Source: Reticulascus tulasneorum (lineage: Eukaryota > Ascomycota > Sordariomycetes > Glomerellales > Reticulascaceae). From it: 64,000 nt of DNA. This document shows positions 48,955-60,894 of this stretch, in pieces. The stretch spans positions 1,364,001 to 1,428,000 of the forward strand of contig LSAX01000005.1 of assembly GCA_001557505.1 (NCBI GenBank), in the 5' to 3' direction. A program made the position numbers and the translations under genes. The notes under the pieces were generated by a model, which saw only the letters and a program-made list of their open reading frames with translations, ran no database searches and had not been told where the DNA came from. The stretch's first letter is position 1. Every line of letters starts with the position of its first letter.

Positions 48955-49376
48955 ATATCTATCCTAACGATACGGAACTCCAGTTGACCTACTTGGCTTC
49001 TTCGTCCGTCGAGAGTGTTTCAACTGGGTCATAGATCAGCTTCGATTCCTCCTGCGTAGCCCGATATATTCTCATCCATATATACTAGCGGAGTCTGCCA
49101 CATATTCTTCTGTATCACGACCCTGGCCTAGATGGAATTGATTCTTGTATTCCGATAAGGAACTGCGCTGTTGTATTGTTCTTCGTACCTTGTCCTGCTC
49201 TATGATCCGGGGCACTACGCTCCTCCTTCCAATGATCAGTCAGAGCTTGCCTCTTCCAACTCCTTTCTTCAGGTTGCCATCTAGTCTTGCAAATCTGTTC
49301 CCTGATCATAAAGACCCAGCCACTACTGCGAGGGAGAAATCATTTTGATTGCTGACCCATATGCACCCATAACTAC
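48955..49376. other. Convergent intergenic region
   Basis: 3' flanks of the Cys-rich gene and the methyltransferase gene. Nothing is recognised. Confidence 0.5.
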
Positions 49377-50365
49377 TCACAGTTTCCTCGCCAAGCACCT
49401 CAGCCTAACGTAGGACATCATCTCCCCCCCATTCGGATCCTTGCATACCTCCTTAAGAACCTCAACCACCTCCCTCGTACAAGCCTCCTGCTCCTCCTCG
49501 CCCTTCTCCTGTCCGACAGCATCAAGAAACGCCTTCCCCATAAGCCGAACCCACGCATCCACGCCCCCCTTGTCTGCCATCGTCGGCCGCCACTCCCTCT
49601 CGACCCGCTCCACCTTCCAGCCTCCGACTTCCTCCTCCAGTATGCGCGTCAGCCATTTCTCGTCCGGGAAGAACCACGGATCCGCCTGCATGGCTTTCTT
49701 CATCCCGATGCGTCGCGCGGCGCCCATCAGCAGTGCGCCTCGCATTTCAGAGCAGTTGCCCAGACCACCGAGCTCGAAGGCGAAGGGCGAGCCGGGAACC
49801 AGGGCGTCCCGGATGGTGGTGAAGACGGCAGCTTGGGTGGGTTCGTTGCGGAGGATCCAGTGGAGAGCTGCGTTGGAAAAAGCCTTGGTGAATTTGTTGG
49901 GGAGAGCGTCGGATGGAACTGCAGTGGCGTCGAGGACTGTGTTGTCAGCAGGTTCATATTAGACTTATGAAACGGAGTAGCTACCTTCAAATGTGCAGTT
50001 TGCTAAGCCCTTTTCCTTGGCCGCCTTTTGTGAAGCTTCAATCATGGCGGGAGAGGCATCGTATCCATGTATGGAGCCTTTGCCCTTCGCGAGAATCTGC
50101 GCAAACTGAAGATCAAGTATTCCATCTGCGTATAATCAGACTTTGGTTCCTGTTGCTGAACGTAAGAACTTACCACCGCAGCCTACGTCCAGAATCACGT
50201 CGTCCGGCTGGACATCAAGCCATTGGACAACTTTTCCCGCCAGCTTAGGGACGAATGCCGCCGCATTTTGATACTCCTGCATGTGAAGTCAGCAAGCCTT
50301 GTCAGTCTAGCTGGTGGATGAACACATGCCTCCGTTGACCAGTTGTCTCCTTTTTCTTGAGCCAT
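49377..50365 (-). CDS. SAM-dependent methyltransferase (class I)
   Basis: Four exons, 50365-50330, 50276-50174, 50125-49985 and 49936-49377, give 279 residues. Introns are 53, 48 and 48 nt. The first begins GCATGT, so it would be a GC-AG intron (acceptor CATGCAG). The others are GT-AG. The SAM-binding motif I is ILDVGCGDGILDLQ (the second intron splits GCGD). GYDASPAMIEASQKAA is the motif II acidic loop, and FTKAFSNAALHWIL is the post-I strand and loop typical of trans-aconitate-like and methyltransferase-11/25 enzymes. The substrate cannot be told. Soluble, with no signal peptide. It is next to an amidase gene, but the genes have separate promoters. Confidence 0.9.
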
Positions 50366-50719
50366 CACGATATTCTTGTCTCAAGTTATATTTAAAAGAG
50401 AAATTTTGCTATGATTTTGAAACCCGGGAAAGGCAAGTGTATAAATACTGCTGATCTCATCACTTACACGAAGGGCATGCCTGGTACGTGGTTCAGGTAG
50501 AGCTCCCAAGCTGTCCGATCTCGGACCCTGTGTCTACCTGCCCCATTAAAACGTGGGGTAAACGAGGCTCTTGAGATGTATAGACTCGTCCTATTGGAAG
50601 TTGGAACTAGCAAAGAACTTTGATGCAGCAATGAGGTCACCCCAAGGGCCGTGTTACCGTAGTTAATCGAAGCTTGTTTGGCAAAGCTTGCAATCCCAAT
50701 TAAACGCCATCTCCGTAAC
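50366..50719. other. Intergenic region
   Basis: Between two minus-strand genes: 3' flank of the amidase gene and promoter of the methyltransferase gene. No gene is recognised. Confidence 0.5.
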
Positions 50720-52514
50720 TCAATCAATGTCCAGCAGCTTGTACTTCTGGTCGCCCAGAGCATCCTCTACTCTCTTCATAACCGCTAGTACTTTCTCCTC
50801 CTCTAGCCGTCTACCTACAACCTGTACTGCAACCGGAAGTCCATGCATCTCGTTGGCATCGTACAACTTATAAGCGCCCTGTGCCACCCCGTTCAGTTTC
50901 TTGATATTGAAGCCGACAGGAAGCTGATCTAGGGCCTTGTCTACGTGAGTTACTGGAATGACTCCAGCAGTGTAATCCAACTGTGTGTCCATTAGTTGTC
51001 ATGCCAGTGATGGGAAGATCTCAGTGCGACGTACCAGGTTGAACAAGAATGTGTAGCCGCAACTGCTGACGGCATCCTTCATACCATCATGGGGCACAGC
51101 AGGCGTAGCATTAGGTGGGGTGATGAGGAAGTCCACGTCGACAGCGTTCCACCAGTTAAACCACTCCAACCGACAAGCTTCCCGTCTCACAACCAGTTTC
51201 CAGTTCTCGAACGCACTCTTCGCATGCCAGTCGCGGACTAGTCCAGCCCAAATATCATCGCGGCGGACATACTTGACCCAGAGATAATACAAATACTTGA
51301 GCGGTCTCGGCAGATCCATCAAAAACTTCATTTGCGCCGCGCCGGGATCGTTCCATTCGCCGGTCCTGAAGAACTGGCTGAACATCTGACACCCATCCGC
51401 GTTGAGGGCTTGAGAAGCTACGACAAGAGCTTCATAAGCGGAGGGCGGGTTAATCTCCACTATTTCATGACCCTGTTTCCGAAGTGCAGCCTCCACCATC
51501 TCCAATGCTCTCCGGCACGCTGGACTCGGGTCGATAACCCCATCAGTGCGCATGACACCTACTCTAAGCTTGATCTTGTTCAGATACTCCTTTTCGATGT
51601 CATCTCTCCATGGAATTGGGTGGACCGAGTAGTCGTAATTCCAGGGCTTCATGCCAATGACGGACCTGGTAAAGTACGTCAAGTCATCAAGCGTCCGCGT
51701 CATGGGACTATAGACGGACGGTATGCCCTCCTGGCCGGGCATGCTAGTACAGAAGCCCAACTTGGGCCATCGTCCGGTTGAGCATCGAATGCTAAAGACT
51801 CCAGAAAAGTGGGCGGGTGCTCGCACACTGCCAGCAACATCGCTTCCAATCCCGATACGGCCACCTAAAGCCAAAAGAGCAGCTTCGCCGCCAGTCGAAC
51901 CTCCAGGCGAGTACTTGCTGTTGTGGGGATTTGTGCACCGGCCCCAAACATCGTTGGTCGACTCGAAGCTGAGCAGAGTGATGGGCATGTTCGTCTTCAC
52001 GTACGGTACAGCACCAGCATCTTTGAGCAACCGCACTGTCGGGCCGTCTTCTGGAACCTTGTTGCCTACAAAACTGCTGAAGCCGACGGTAGCGTCGTAT
52101 CCGCCAACCACGATGGTGTCTTTCAGGCTGACTGGAATGCCGGCCAGAGGACCCTTCATGTTGATGGAGCCATCTTTGATCCATGTTTCCGCCGACGAGA
52201 TCATGACCTCTGTGAGACAGTTTGTTTTCTCGTGCGCCTTGATAGCAACCTTGCCATAGGTTCTCAGAATATCGATGGGCTGGATTATATCCTTTCGGAC
52301 ATGTTGGACCAGTTCCTCAATAGGCTTATCAAGGATCTCGCGATCTTGAGCTGAAAATGGGCCCGTATACGCCGGAAGTGCCCGAATCCTATCCGTCCTC
52401 TCGGTCTGCTTAAATTGGCTGACAACATGTTAGTGAATTGGAGGTTCGAGTAAGGGCAACGGCGGTGAGTTACCAGTCCCGGCGATGCTGCAGATAGTCG
52501 AATGGGTTCCCCAT
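50720..52514 (-). CDS. Amidase signature family enzyme
   Basis: Hydrolyses C-N amide bonds; fungal relatives include acetamidase and fatty-acid-amide-hydrolase-like enzymes. Three exons, 52514-52474, 52418-51035 and 50980-50720, with introns of 55 and 54 nt, give 561 residues, a usual size. The Ser-cisSer-Lys triad is present: Lys in IPVSLKDTIVVGG, the first Ser of the SPGGSTGGEAALLA loop (the second position is Thr, as in many fungal members), and the nucleophile Ser in GSDVAGSVRAPAHFSGVF. There is no signal peptide. The exact substrate is unknown. The frame is open continuously from 52418 through the main exon. Confidence 0.94.
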
Positions 52515-52993
52515 CTTGAACGATATTACGATATCCTACTTCGTCAACGACGCAAATCTGAATTACGGTGGTCAGCTTCCATCAACTCTCATTCAAGAGA
52601 GGATGCGAGATGGCAAGGGAGACGGTGGACGAGTGATCATGGGGGTTTCTTATAAGTCCACAAGACCAACTTATCTTATTAGTCTACACCCCGGATTTGG
52701 AGGGGTACTTGCCGGTTTCGCGCCTGCCCCGCACTGTCTCTTATCAACGCTAGGCCGGAGATAACCGCCTGTAACATCCCTGTAAGGAATGGTCCAAGTC
52801 TTGGACGGGAGCATGTCCAGGCATTCCGCGTAATAGGAGTTCGCCAAACTTGCTCTTGGTAAAATACAGAGATGGGAAGCTTGTAATTTCGTAACTAATG
52901 AACAAATTCATATACTTTTCGCGACCTGTTGATGCCAAGAAATGCAATGCAATGAGATACCAAACTCGAGCCTTGATCACACCCACTGGTCTC
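52515..52993. other. Intergenic region
   Basis: Promoter side of the amidase gene and 3' side of the DAHP synthase gene. No gene is recognised. Confidence 0.5.
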
Positions 52994-54464
52994 CTAGAGG
53001 GTTGGCTGTCTCTCACTTCTGTAATGATCCGCGATCAAGAAAGCAAGCTCGAGGGCCTGTTTCTCGTTCAACCGCGGATCACAGAAACTGGTGTAATTTG
53101 TCGACAGATCATCTTCATCAAGCCCTTCACTCCCGCCCATACATTCAGTTACAGCATCGCCGGTGAGCTCCAGATGCACGCCGCCCAAGTAGCTCCCCTG
53201 CTCTTTGTGGATCCGTAGCGTCTCCTGCAGCTCCTCGAAGATATCCTTGAAACGCCTTGTCTTGATCCCGCCGTGTGTACTGACCGTGTTGCCGTGCATG
53301 GGGTCACATTGCCAGACGACGCATTGCTTATACTCGCTGTCCTCGACGGCGCGGATATGAGCAGGCAGCAGAGACCGCACTTTGGACGCTCCGTACCGTG
53401 TGATCAGCGTGATCTTTCCCTGCTCCTTGGATGGATTGAGAGTGCGGAGCAAAGCAAGCAGGTCATCGGCCGGCGTAGTGGGACCAACTTTTATACCGAT
53501 CGGGTTGGCGATGCCGCGGAAGAACTCTACATGAGCGCCATCGATCTGGCGCGTTCGATCACCGATCCAAAGGAAGTGAGCCGAAGTATCATAGTATTCC
53601 TTGCTCGCTTGTTGCGTGTGGCCGTTGGAGTACCCATTCGACCGAGGCGGTGTACCCGGAACCTCAAGCAACCTGGTTAGGGGCTGCTCGTACTCAAGAA
53701 GAAGACCCTCGTGACTGGTGAAGAGATCAACCGTGTCAAGCTTGTCGCTCTTGTCAGCTCCAATGGTGTGTAAAAATCGAAGCATGTCTGTGAGCGAGAT
53801 CACTGCTTCGGAATACTTCCTCTTCAGCTCAGGATCCCGAACATGGCCCAGGCCCCAGTTCAAGGGCCTATGTAAGTCGGCAATGCCGGAGGAGATGGAA
53901 GCTCTGATATAATTCAGAGTCGCCGAGGAATAGTTGTATGCTCTGCCAACCATGTCAGCTTTTTAGTTGAAAGCCTCTCAACCGATCTTCTCACCTAACA
54001 AGTCGATGCGGATCTATCTCACGCTCATCCACATGGAAGCCATTCAAAATATCCCCTCTGAAAGAAGGCATCTCCTTCCCATCCACAATCTCCGTCGGAC
54101 TTGATCTCGGCTTCGCATACTGGCCGGCCATGCGCCCAATTCTCACCACTCTCTTGTCCGCACCCCAAATGAGCACCAAGCTCATCTGCAGAAGCAGCTT
54201 GATCTTGGACTCGATAGCGTTTTGCTCACAGTAGTCAAAGAGCTCCGCGCAGTCACCACCCTGGAGGAGAAAGGCCTCGCCACGTGCGACATCTCGAAGA
54301 TGCTGCTTGAGGGCAACGATTTCCTTGGGGTGCACGATGGGCGGCAAGCGGGAAAGCTCCGCGACGGACTTCTGAAGGGCCTCTTTGTTCGGGTACGAGG
54401 GAGCCTGCTTTATGGGCTTTGAACGCCATGAGCTGGGGCTCCAGTCCGAAGATTGAGAAGCCAT
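52994..54464 (-). CDS. Class II (plant-type) DAHP synthase
   Basis: 3-deoxy-D-arabino-heptulosonate-7-phosphate synthase: condenses phosphoenolpyruvate and erythrose-4-phosphate in the first step of the shikimate pathway. Two exons, 54464-53995 and 53942-52994, with a 52-nt intron (GTGAGA, GCTGAC, TTGGCAG), give 472 residues. Class II blocks are LLQGGDCAELF, RMAGQYAKPRS, the splice-generated LVRAYNYSSATLNYIRA, LWIGDRTRQIDGAHVEF, NPIGIKVGPTTP, VVWQCDPMHGNT, GGVHLELTGDAVTECMGG and CDPRLNEKQALELAF, which hold the metal- and substrate-binding Cys, His, Glu and Asp residues. The start is the first ATG (MASQSS); the frame is open a little further upstream without an ATG. Filamentous fungi often have this enzyme beside class I isoenzymes. 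Confidence 0.96.
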
Positions 54465-55068
54465 TTGTGATAGGCATAAGAAGTCCAACTGGGATTATTC
54501 TCTGCGGCTAGTTGTGGCTGTGAGCCAAAGTCAACAGTGAGATCGGTAAAGCTGACTTTGAATTTGGACACAACAAAAAATGTGCTCCCAACTTATGTGA
54601 GTTCGGGTATCTTCTTCTTGAAATAGGTATTTGGGATTCAGATTGGGTCCTAGCAAACAAAGGAGCTCTTGTGAGTCATTCCTTGTGAAGATTGAAAAAG
54701 TGTCCAAATGTAGGTGTGAATTAATAATTACGGGTAGTTAGAACCCCGGAAGGCTTTCAACGGTCCCGTCCGACTGGCCCCAAACTTAAATGAACTGACC
54801 ATCAAACTCGGATGTTCTGATTGAGGTGCATAGTGAAGTACTTTCAGAGACCACACGTTTGTGAGATGAGATCAAGTGACTTGCTATTGCGCTAAGTAAA
54901 TTCTCGGTGAGCAACTGACTGCCCCACCTCCACAACCCCACCACAGAATTCTCGAGCTCTACGGTTCCACGAACATCACTGGGTCTACAGCTCACACCAG
55001 ACCAGCACCTGTCCTCTGTTCCAAAGCACCCCAATTGTCCAGCCGATCTCATCATCTTCTCGAAAAAC
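54465..55068. other. Divergent intergenic region (shared promoter space)
   Basis: Upstream region of both the DAHP synthase gene (minus) and the HYPK gene (plus). No specific site is recognised. A short open frame antisense to HYPK extends into it and is taken as a shadow. Confidence 0.5.
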
Positions 55069-55547
55069 ATGTCTGAAAAGCAGCCCCCAACAATAGTCGA
55101 GGGCGCCACCGCCGGCGATGTCGAAGAAGAAGTCCAGCCCGCCAAGTCGGCCGAAGACCGCAAAGCCGCCTCCGCGCTCGCGAAGCTCGACACCCCCCGC
55201 GACGATGACGCGCCCATGAAGGAAGTCGACGCAGAGGCCGTGAGTAAAGCCATGAAGAGCCTCGGCGCCGCGGGTGCCGCCAAGGGCGCGGAGAAGAAGG
55301 AGGTCAAGAACGTCAAGGTCGATGCCGCGGATGTAGCGTTGCTGGTACGTACCACCCGCGAGAACGACGGTGTTTTGCTTAGGGGGGCGACCTTGTGGAG
55401 GAGGACAAGTCGGGATTGGTCTGTTGAACTGTACTAACTCTGTATCAGGTCGACGAGTTGGATCTGACGAAACCAAAGGCGACAGAGCTATTGAAGGCGA
55501 ATGATGGGGATGCGGTGAAGGCGATGAGGGCGTTTATACACGCATGA
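55069..55547 (+). CDS. HYPK-like protein (NatA regulator, UBA-like)
   Basis: Two exons, 55069-55344 and 55449-55547, with a 104-nt phase-0 intron (GTACGT, TACTAAC, TATCAG), give 124 residues. The N-terminus is acidic and disordered (residues 1-70), then an Ala/Lys-rich helix (GAEKKEVKNVKVDAADVALL), then a C-terminal UBA-like domain (VDELDLTKPKATELLKANDG, ending MRAFIHA). In the HYPK family this protein binds and regulates the NatA N-terminal acetyltransferase at the ribosome. Domain order and size fit well. The intron splits the helix from the UBA domain, as the unspliced frame runs into a stop. Confidence 0.9.
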
Positions 55548-55667
55548 GGACACAAGCACTCTAAACAGAACAGAATAGAATGAGAGCAGGTGAAACAGTC
55601 TATAAATTGGTAATTAAACCCTCTGTTTAGCTCCGGCTAGTCGCTAACACTCATCTCCAGAACATCC

Positions 55668-57755
55668 TCAGCCCTCAACCCCCATAATATACTCCGCCTT
55701 AATACACTTCGGCTCCCACAAATCTGTATCATCACCCATAAACAACGGGCTCCGTCCCGGTGGCCGCACAGGACCCGGCCGATCGGGATACCCGGGATAT
55801 CCGGGACCCCTGTAATATGGCCTCCGATGCGGCGGATACGTGCCATTAGTAGGCCGCCTGCCTCCCCACGTGAAGCCGAGGAGCGGCCACATGGGTATGT
55901 AGCACCGCTCGTCCCAGGCGCAAACCTCCGAGCAGGAGACGTACTCGCCCTCCCAGCCGAGCCAGGCGCTCAGCTCCGCGATGCTGGCCACCCAATGCAG
56001 CGACAGGGAGCGGAGGTGGCTGGCGTGCTTGGCAGGGCTGGGAGTCTCGATCTGGGTGTACCAGGCGTGCTCGATGCCGAAGCCTACGGTGAGTAGTACG
56101 GTGCAGATCGTCCCGTGCACTTCTTCCACTGCCCAGCGTAGATCCCTTTCCTCGGGAGTAAGAGTCTCGTGCACCATGAGGCGGGTGTAGCGGTACCGAC
56201 ACCGGGCGTAAGTTTCGTTGTATAAGACCGAGTCGAGCCTCCAGGTCGACTCGTCGATTGTGTGCGGGTATTCCAGGAATGAGACCAGGAAGTTATGGCT
56301 CCGAGCCCGGACCCCGTGCATCCATCTCCGTAGCATTGTCGAATTGGTAGCGTCGAATTCCGAGACCAACTCTTCAAATACCTTGAGATGGCCAGCTGTT
56401 CGCTGCACAATCTCCCTCGTCATAAGTGTCCAGTCCGCACCCGTACACATCTCACCCTGAAGTAGCCCACGCAAAGCTGTCTTCGACTTTGAAACCATCA
56501 GCCCCGCCTCCTCAGTGGTGACCTCCTCCAAATGATGAAATCTACGTCGTCTCGCCAGCATCTTCAACGCCAGTGTGCGATTGCCCCCCATCCCAGCGCC
56601 CTTCCATACACCGTCGTCCGTCAAGTTCAGTACTTTCCGCTCGTACACCGCCCGGTTCAGCGACTGGTTCACAAAGGCCGGGGAGTAATAGCTAAGCACC
56701 CCGCAGCCTAGTAACCGCGCCCGCATTTCGCCCACACCTTGCCCGACCCGGTTCGAGCCGTAGTGGTACGTTGCGCTCGTGAGCCAAGCCCAACCCTGCG
56801 AGACGAGGAATGGCTCGCGGTTGGGCGGTCCCATTATCGTACGCCAGTTGGGAGGGATAGGCCCGATGGACGGAGAGGTGGAGAGCTCTGTTCGTGTGGG
56901 CTTGGGAGGGAGGGGGTAGTATGAGCTTGTCTCGTCCATCGCGTCGACTCCATCAGACCATCCGTTCTCCTCTTCCAAGCGTTCGCCCGCCTTCTCCTCG
57001 TCCTTCGTCTCTTCAAGGCGGATTTGCGGTGCCGTCACGTTCAAGTGGCTCACTAGCGTCAGCCCGTCGCTCATGAAATTACACCATATCAGTTCGAAGC
57101 CCGCATTCATCCTCACCACGCCCTCGAATCCCCAACCTTTGCCTCCAAGCCCGTTATCCACCAACCAGTCGCAAAGCAGGATGGCCCGCGCATACTCCGG
57201 CCCCAGGCCCCCGAAATGCCCGCCACTGTCCGACGGACCCGAGACGTTGCCGTATATGTGCAGCATCTGCGTATCCAGCTGCCCCAGCCCCATGAGAGTG
57301 GCGGACTCGCCGTCAAAGTACACGGCCTTGATAGGCCGACTGGTCTGGTAGCTCAGCATCCACGAGTCGCGAGTACTGCCCATGATCCCATAGGCCATAT
57401 CTCTGGATATCAATCAGTATGTTTTCTTATGTGCGAGGCGAGTTCCTTACATGTCAAATGCGACCCATTCAGGACTGGCCGGCGTATCATTCCCGATCCG
57501 GCCATGGTACAGCAGCGTGTACGCCGGGATCTCCACTGCCGCAATGGTATGACCATTGGGGAAGATGGTGTTGCTCCATTGCTGCAGTAGCGAGTACGTC
57601 GAGGCGAACAGATGTGGCGCCGACGAGGAGAAATTCAAAGACAATAGCGAAGTGTCCGGCTCATCGCTGATAAGAGGTATTTGAGATATCGCGGCAACAC
57701 GGTGTAGTGATAGAAGGATAAGAAGGAAAACACCTGAAAATAACGAGAGGAACAT
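55668..57755 (-). CDS. Secreted or type-II membrane glycoprotein, function unknown
   Basis: Two exons, 57755-57451 and 57402-55668, with a 48-nt intron (GTAAGG, CTGATTGATATCCAG), give 679 residues. The chosen ATG starts MFLSLFSGVFLLILL, a strong signal sequence ending near Ala-Ala at about 22. The open frame upstream has only non-ATG starts. The mature part has many N-glycosylation sequons (NFSS, NVSG, NVTA, NQSL, NSTM and others), an even spread of Trp and Cys, and a Pro/Gly/Tyr-rich tail (PYYRGPGYPGYPDRPGP). Block VYFDGESATLMGLGQLDTQM near the splice junction looks highly conserved-type. I recall unnamed homologues in other ascomycetes. No enzyme family was recognised. It is an extracellular or luminal protein by inference. 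Confidence 0.82.
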
Positions 57756-58373
57756 GATGAGAAATCGTAAAGAAACCCAAACACTGCTTACCACAGCCAA
57801 GAGATATTAATTTCCATTGGCAAGTCTTCCAAAACGAAACTTACAAGAAGTCTGCGGCCATATCAGCAGCCCTTTACTCGAATCGGAATCTCTTATCTCG
57901 ATGGGGCCGGCCGAGGCAAAAAGGGGATAAGCGCCATGGACATGCAACGCGCGTCATCTAGCCCACCCCAGCGGTCTTGACCACCTTAGGGTTCTAGAAT
58001 GAAGCAAAGTAACCCACGAAATCAGATGGTTCTTCACAGGCATTCGAGGTAGTAGCTAGGTTTCCTAATCAGCGGGCTCGGTTTCTTACTGCAGGCCAGT
58101 GCACAGGCTCGTGCGACTTGTTGTCAGTTCCCGGCCACTGGGTATGCGCAAACGAGAAGAATTCGAGTACAACGGAAGGAATTTGTTATTTATGAGATTT
58201 TAATCTAATTGCGGGTGATAAAATCAGGACCATCGCTAGGAAGCAGCTTGAGAGGAATGTGCTGATGCATGCTATGGGAACAGATTGAAGCAAACAGTGA
58301 CACGCACGCAACATTGTCATACAGTCCATCGCCCCAATCGCGCCAGCATTTCTCCACGCCAGGGGGTATCAAA
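57756..58373. other. Intergenic region
   Basis: Promoter side of the 57755 gene and 3' flank of the 59140 gene. No gene is recognised. Confidence 0.5.
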
Positions 58374-59140
58374 TCACTCCTTCTTCAAAATCCAACAGAG
58401 AAGCGCAGCGAAGGCCGAGATAAAGGTCCCAGACCCAAACCCGACCAGCAGCCCGTACACAGGATCTGCCGTGGTGAAGCCCACAAGGACGCCAAGCCCA
58501 AGTCCACAGACAAACGCCACCGCCATAGTAGCGAGCAGCGAAGGTTTCTTGAACTCGCTGCCGATGAGCAAGGCATCTGCAGTCTCGGACGAGTCGAGGA
58601 ACTGGCTGTAAGTGACGGCGAACAAGCTTTGCGGATTCGCATGGGGACTTTCAGCACTAGACTGAAAGTGTTTCGGGTGGTCGTAGGCAGCCGAAAGTGC
58701 GGGGTGCAACGTGGTTTGAGTTACAGCCGTTTCTACCGGCCCGTCGGTAGCGCTAATCCCATACTCATCGATCTGCAGGGGAGCCTTGGTTAGCGAAGAG
58801 TTAACCTAGGGACAGTTTAACGACGGCTTACAGCGATGGTGGCTGCTTCGATGATCTCGCGCCAATAAATGCTTTTAATTGCCCTGCGGACCCGGCCCGG
58901 TGCCTTTTTGTTCTTGTCGCGGACCAGTTTCATCACTTCACCGGTGTGAGCAGTCCTTTCGAACGGCACATGATATAAGTCGCCGTGGTTGCGACTGGCG
59001 TTGATAACAATGCGGACTCGAGGCCGAGCGTGCGGTGCCGACCCGGGCTGGTGAGTCCCACGTCCCTCAATATCTTCAATTTCATGCGCTGTGTTGGTGG
59101 TGTCGGGAGCTACCTGCGCCGTGGCACATCGACCGGCCAT
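58374..59140 (-). CDS. Small membrane protein with C-terminal glycine-rich hairpin
   Basis: Two exons, 59140-58832 and 58772-58374, with a 59-nt phase-0 intron (GTAAGC, CTAACC, CTGCAG), give 235 residues. The first 180 residues are hydrophilic and basic in the centre (KLVRDKNKKAPGRVRRAIKS). Two Gly-rich hydrophobic segments at about 181-202 (LLATMAVAFVCGLGLGVLVG) and 208-232 (VYGLLVGFGSGTFISAFAAL) form a hairpin near the C-terminus. The protein ends KKE, a dilysine-like ending but not at the strict KKxx position. There is no signal peptide. Function and family are not recognised. It is divergent from the zinc-finger gene. Confidence 0.75.
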
Positions 59141-59369
59141 TGTTATATGAGATGTGATCTTTGTGCAAGCAGTTTAATTGGAACGATGTCGTTGATGATC
59201 ATGAACCAAGCAAAGATTCGAAGAATGCTCCAGAATCGCCGCAAGGTTAAAATCTCCAGTACATTTACGATCGTAAATTTCTTCCACGCACTCTCTTCTT
59301 AGTCATCAGGCGCGTTACCATGGCAGGAGAACGCGTTCTCATTGCAAACGCAAATGCTGACCCTAATAA

Positions 59370-59843
59370 ATGGCAGAGCTACATCAAAGCCCGACATACT
59401 TGATTCCGCCTTCAACACCATTCCATCAACGCTCTGCTTGGACATTGTCTTCTAGTTTATCACTTTGCTCTTTTGATGAACATAAGAACATAAAGAATTC
59501 TTCCAACCGGCGTTCTTGTCTTCCTGCAGGTTGTACAAAGCCCTATCGTGGGATGCAGGATCTTAGGGGGCACACCTAGGGCCACTCAACATCAGAAAAA
59601 GATACAACCCAAGGTGCATCGCATACGGCTCTTGCTCATATTCGGCCGTGGAACCGGGAGGTTAACTATCTTCGAAACGTAATAGGAATCGCTGGCGTCA
59701 AAGGCCAAGCCTTCGACCAAGGAGCCCGGGACGAAGACAGCGGCCTGGTCTACGTACGCCTTCGGAAGAGACCGCTACGAGACTATCAAGGCATACTTTT
59801 CCACGTTGGCCGAGTCATACTTACAAGAAGTGATTGCAGTACG
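59370..59843 (+). other. Upstream in-frame extension of the zinc-finger gene broken by TAG
   Basis: An ATG at 59370 opens a frame that stays open to the donor at 59957 except for one TAG at 59577-59579. The broken point lies inside what would be a C2H2 finger: C-x4-C (CLPAGC), 12 residues, His, then T-TAG-G, then His, that is C-x4-C-x12-H-x3-H with the stop as the second spacer residue. The same frame continues for 88 sense codons to the ATG at 59844. Either the true gene starts here and this copy is mutated or mis-sequenced, or the first part is a relic. No good intron removes the TAG; a 48-nt GTGGGA...ATCAG candidate would delete the finger. Confidence 0.5.
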
Positions 59844-60894
59844 ATGGATTCCCATCTAAAAAACAATGGGGTTGACGGACGAGAGGAGGAGAGCTTCGTA
59901 CGCATGGTTCCTTGTCCATTTTGCCCAATGCTATATCCAAATCCGGCCAGGCTCATGTAAGTTTTTCCCTAACATAAAATACTCGAATCCGTATTGATTG
60001 TTACTTCAAGGGCGCATCTGTGGGGCAAGCACTCTAGTCGATACTGGACGAAGACTTGTAGAGACTGTGGACAATCGTTCTGCAAGCATACTCTTCAGGA
60101 GAAATCAGAACACGCTGGGGTTTGCAAAGGGCAGTGGAAGGATGCGAAGAAAATGCCCAGGAACGATCAATTCATGAGCGCCGACCAAGAGCGAAACCTA
60201 TTTAAGGTGAAAGAGTCGCACTGCAACAAAGTTGGTAAACGCCTCCTTGCGGAAGAAAAGCTACCGTTGATATACGATGCCTTGTACCTGCCACACCCTG
60301 AGGATTACTGTGAGTATCTTTGCGATCATTTATGCCACCAATACGCTGACTTCCGAAGACGTATTGGTACCGCGTCGCCTAAGCGTTAGGCGTCGAACTC
60401 AACGCACTTTAAGTCCAGCTCAACTGTATGGTTTAGGTCAGGTATCTACAGATGATGAGAGCTGGACGGTGGCCGAATACAAACGTCCTTCAAAAGCTGC
60501 ACTGGCTCGAATTGATTCTTCGGGGCAATCCCGGCGAGAACCTTCGGTAAGCAGCAGCTCGCAGCAGAAATGTCTCTCCGGACCGGACCTAGATTATTGG
60601 CCAACGGTTCCATCAACTGCTTCACCACGCACTCCGAATAATGATCTGAACGCTCCCGGCACCGGCATGATCGACAGCGTGATGGAACTGACTATGACAG
60701 GAACAGTTTGCCACCAGGCCGAGCTGGGGGGCAATCTGTATGACCAATATTACGACCATGGTAACGATATGGCCCAATTGGGCGCTCAATTTCCCGAGCT
60801 GGACGCAGTAGTCGCCTCGAACAACACAGATTATGAGATTGACTACACGCTTTCTGAGATTGATACCTTTTTCTCTGGTCTCCCGAAACAGTAG
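59844..60894 (+). CDS. C2H2-type zinc finger protein
   Basis: Three exons, 59844-59956, 60011-60309 and 60359-60894, with introns of 54 and 49 nt (GTAAGT/TTCAAG and GTGAGT/GCTGAC/CCGAAG), give 315 residues from the conservative start. Splicing makes a C2H2 finger across exons 1-2: CPFC, 12 residues, HLWGKH (C-x2-C-x12-H-x4-H). A second, atypical finger follows: CRDC with HAGVC (last ligand Cys). The C-terminal 200 residues are Ser/Thr/Asp-rich, ending in acidic segments (DYEIDYTLSEIDTF), resembling an activation domain. It is likely a nuclear DNA-binding regulator. The target is unknown. The gene may begin at 59370, where the frame is interrupted by TAG. Confidence 0.65.
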
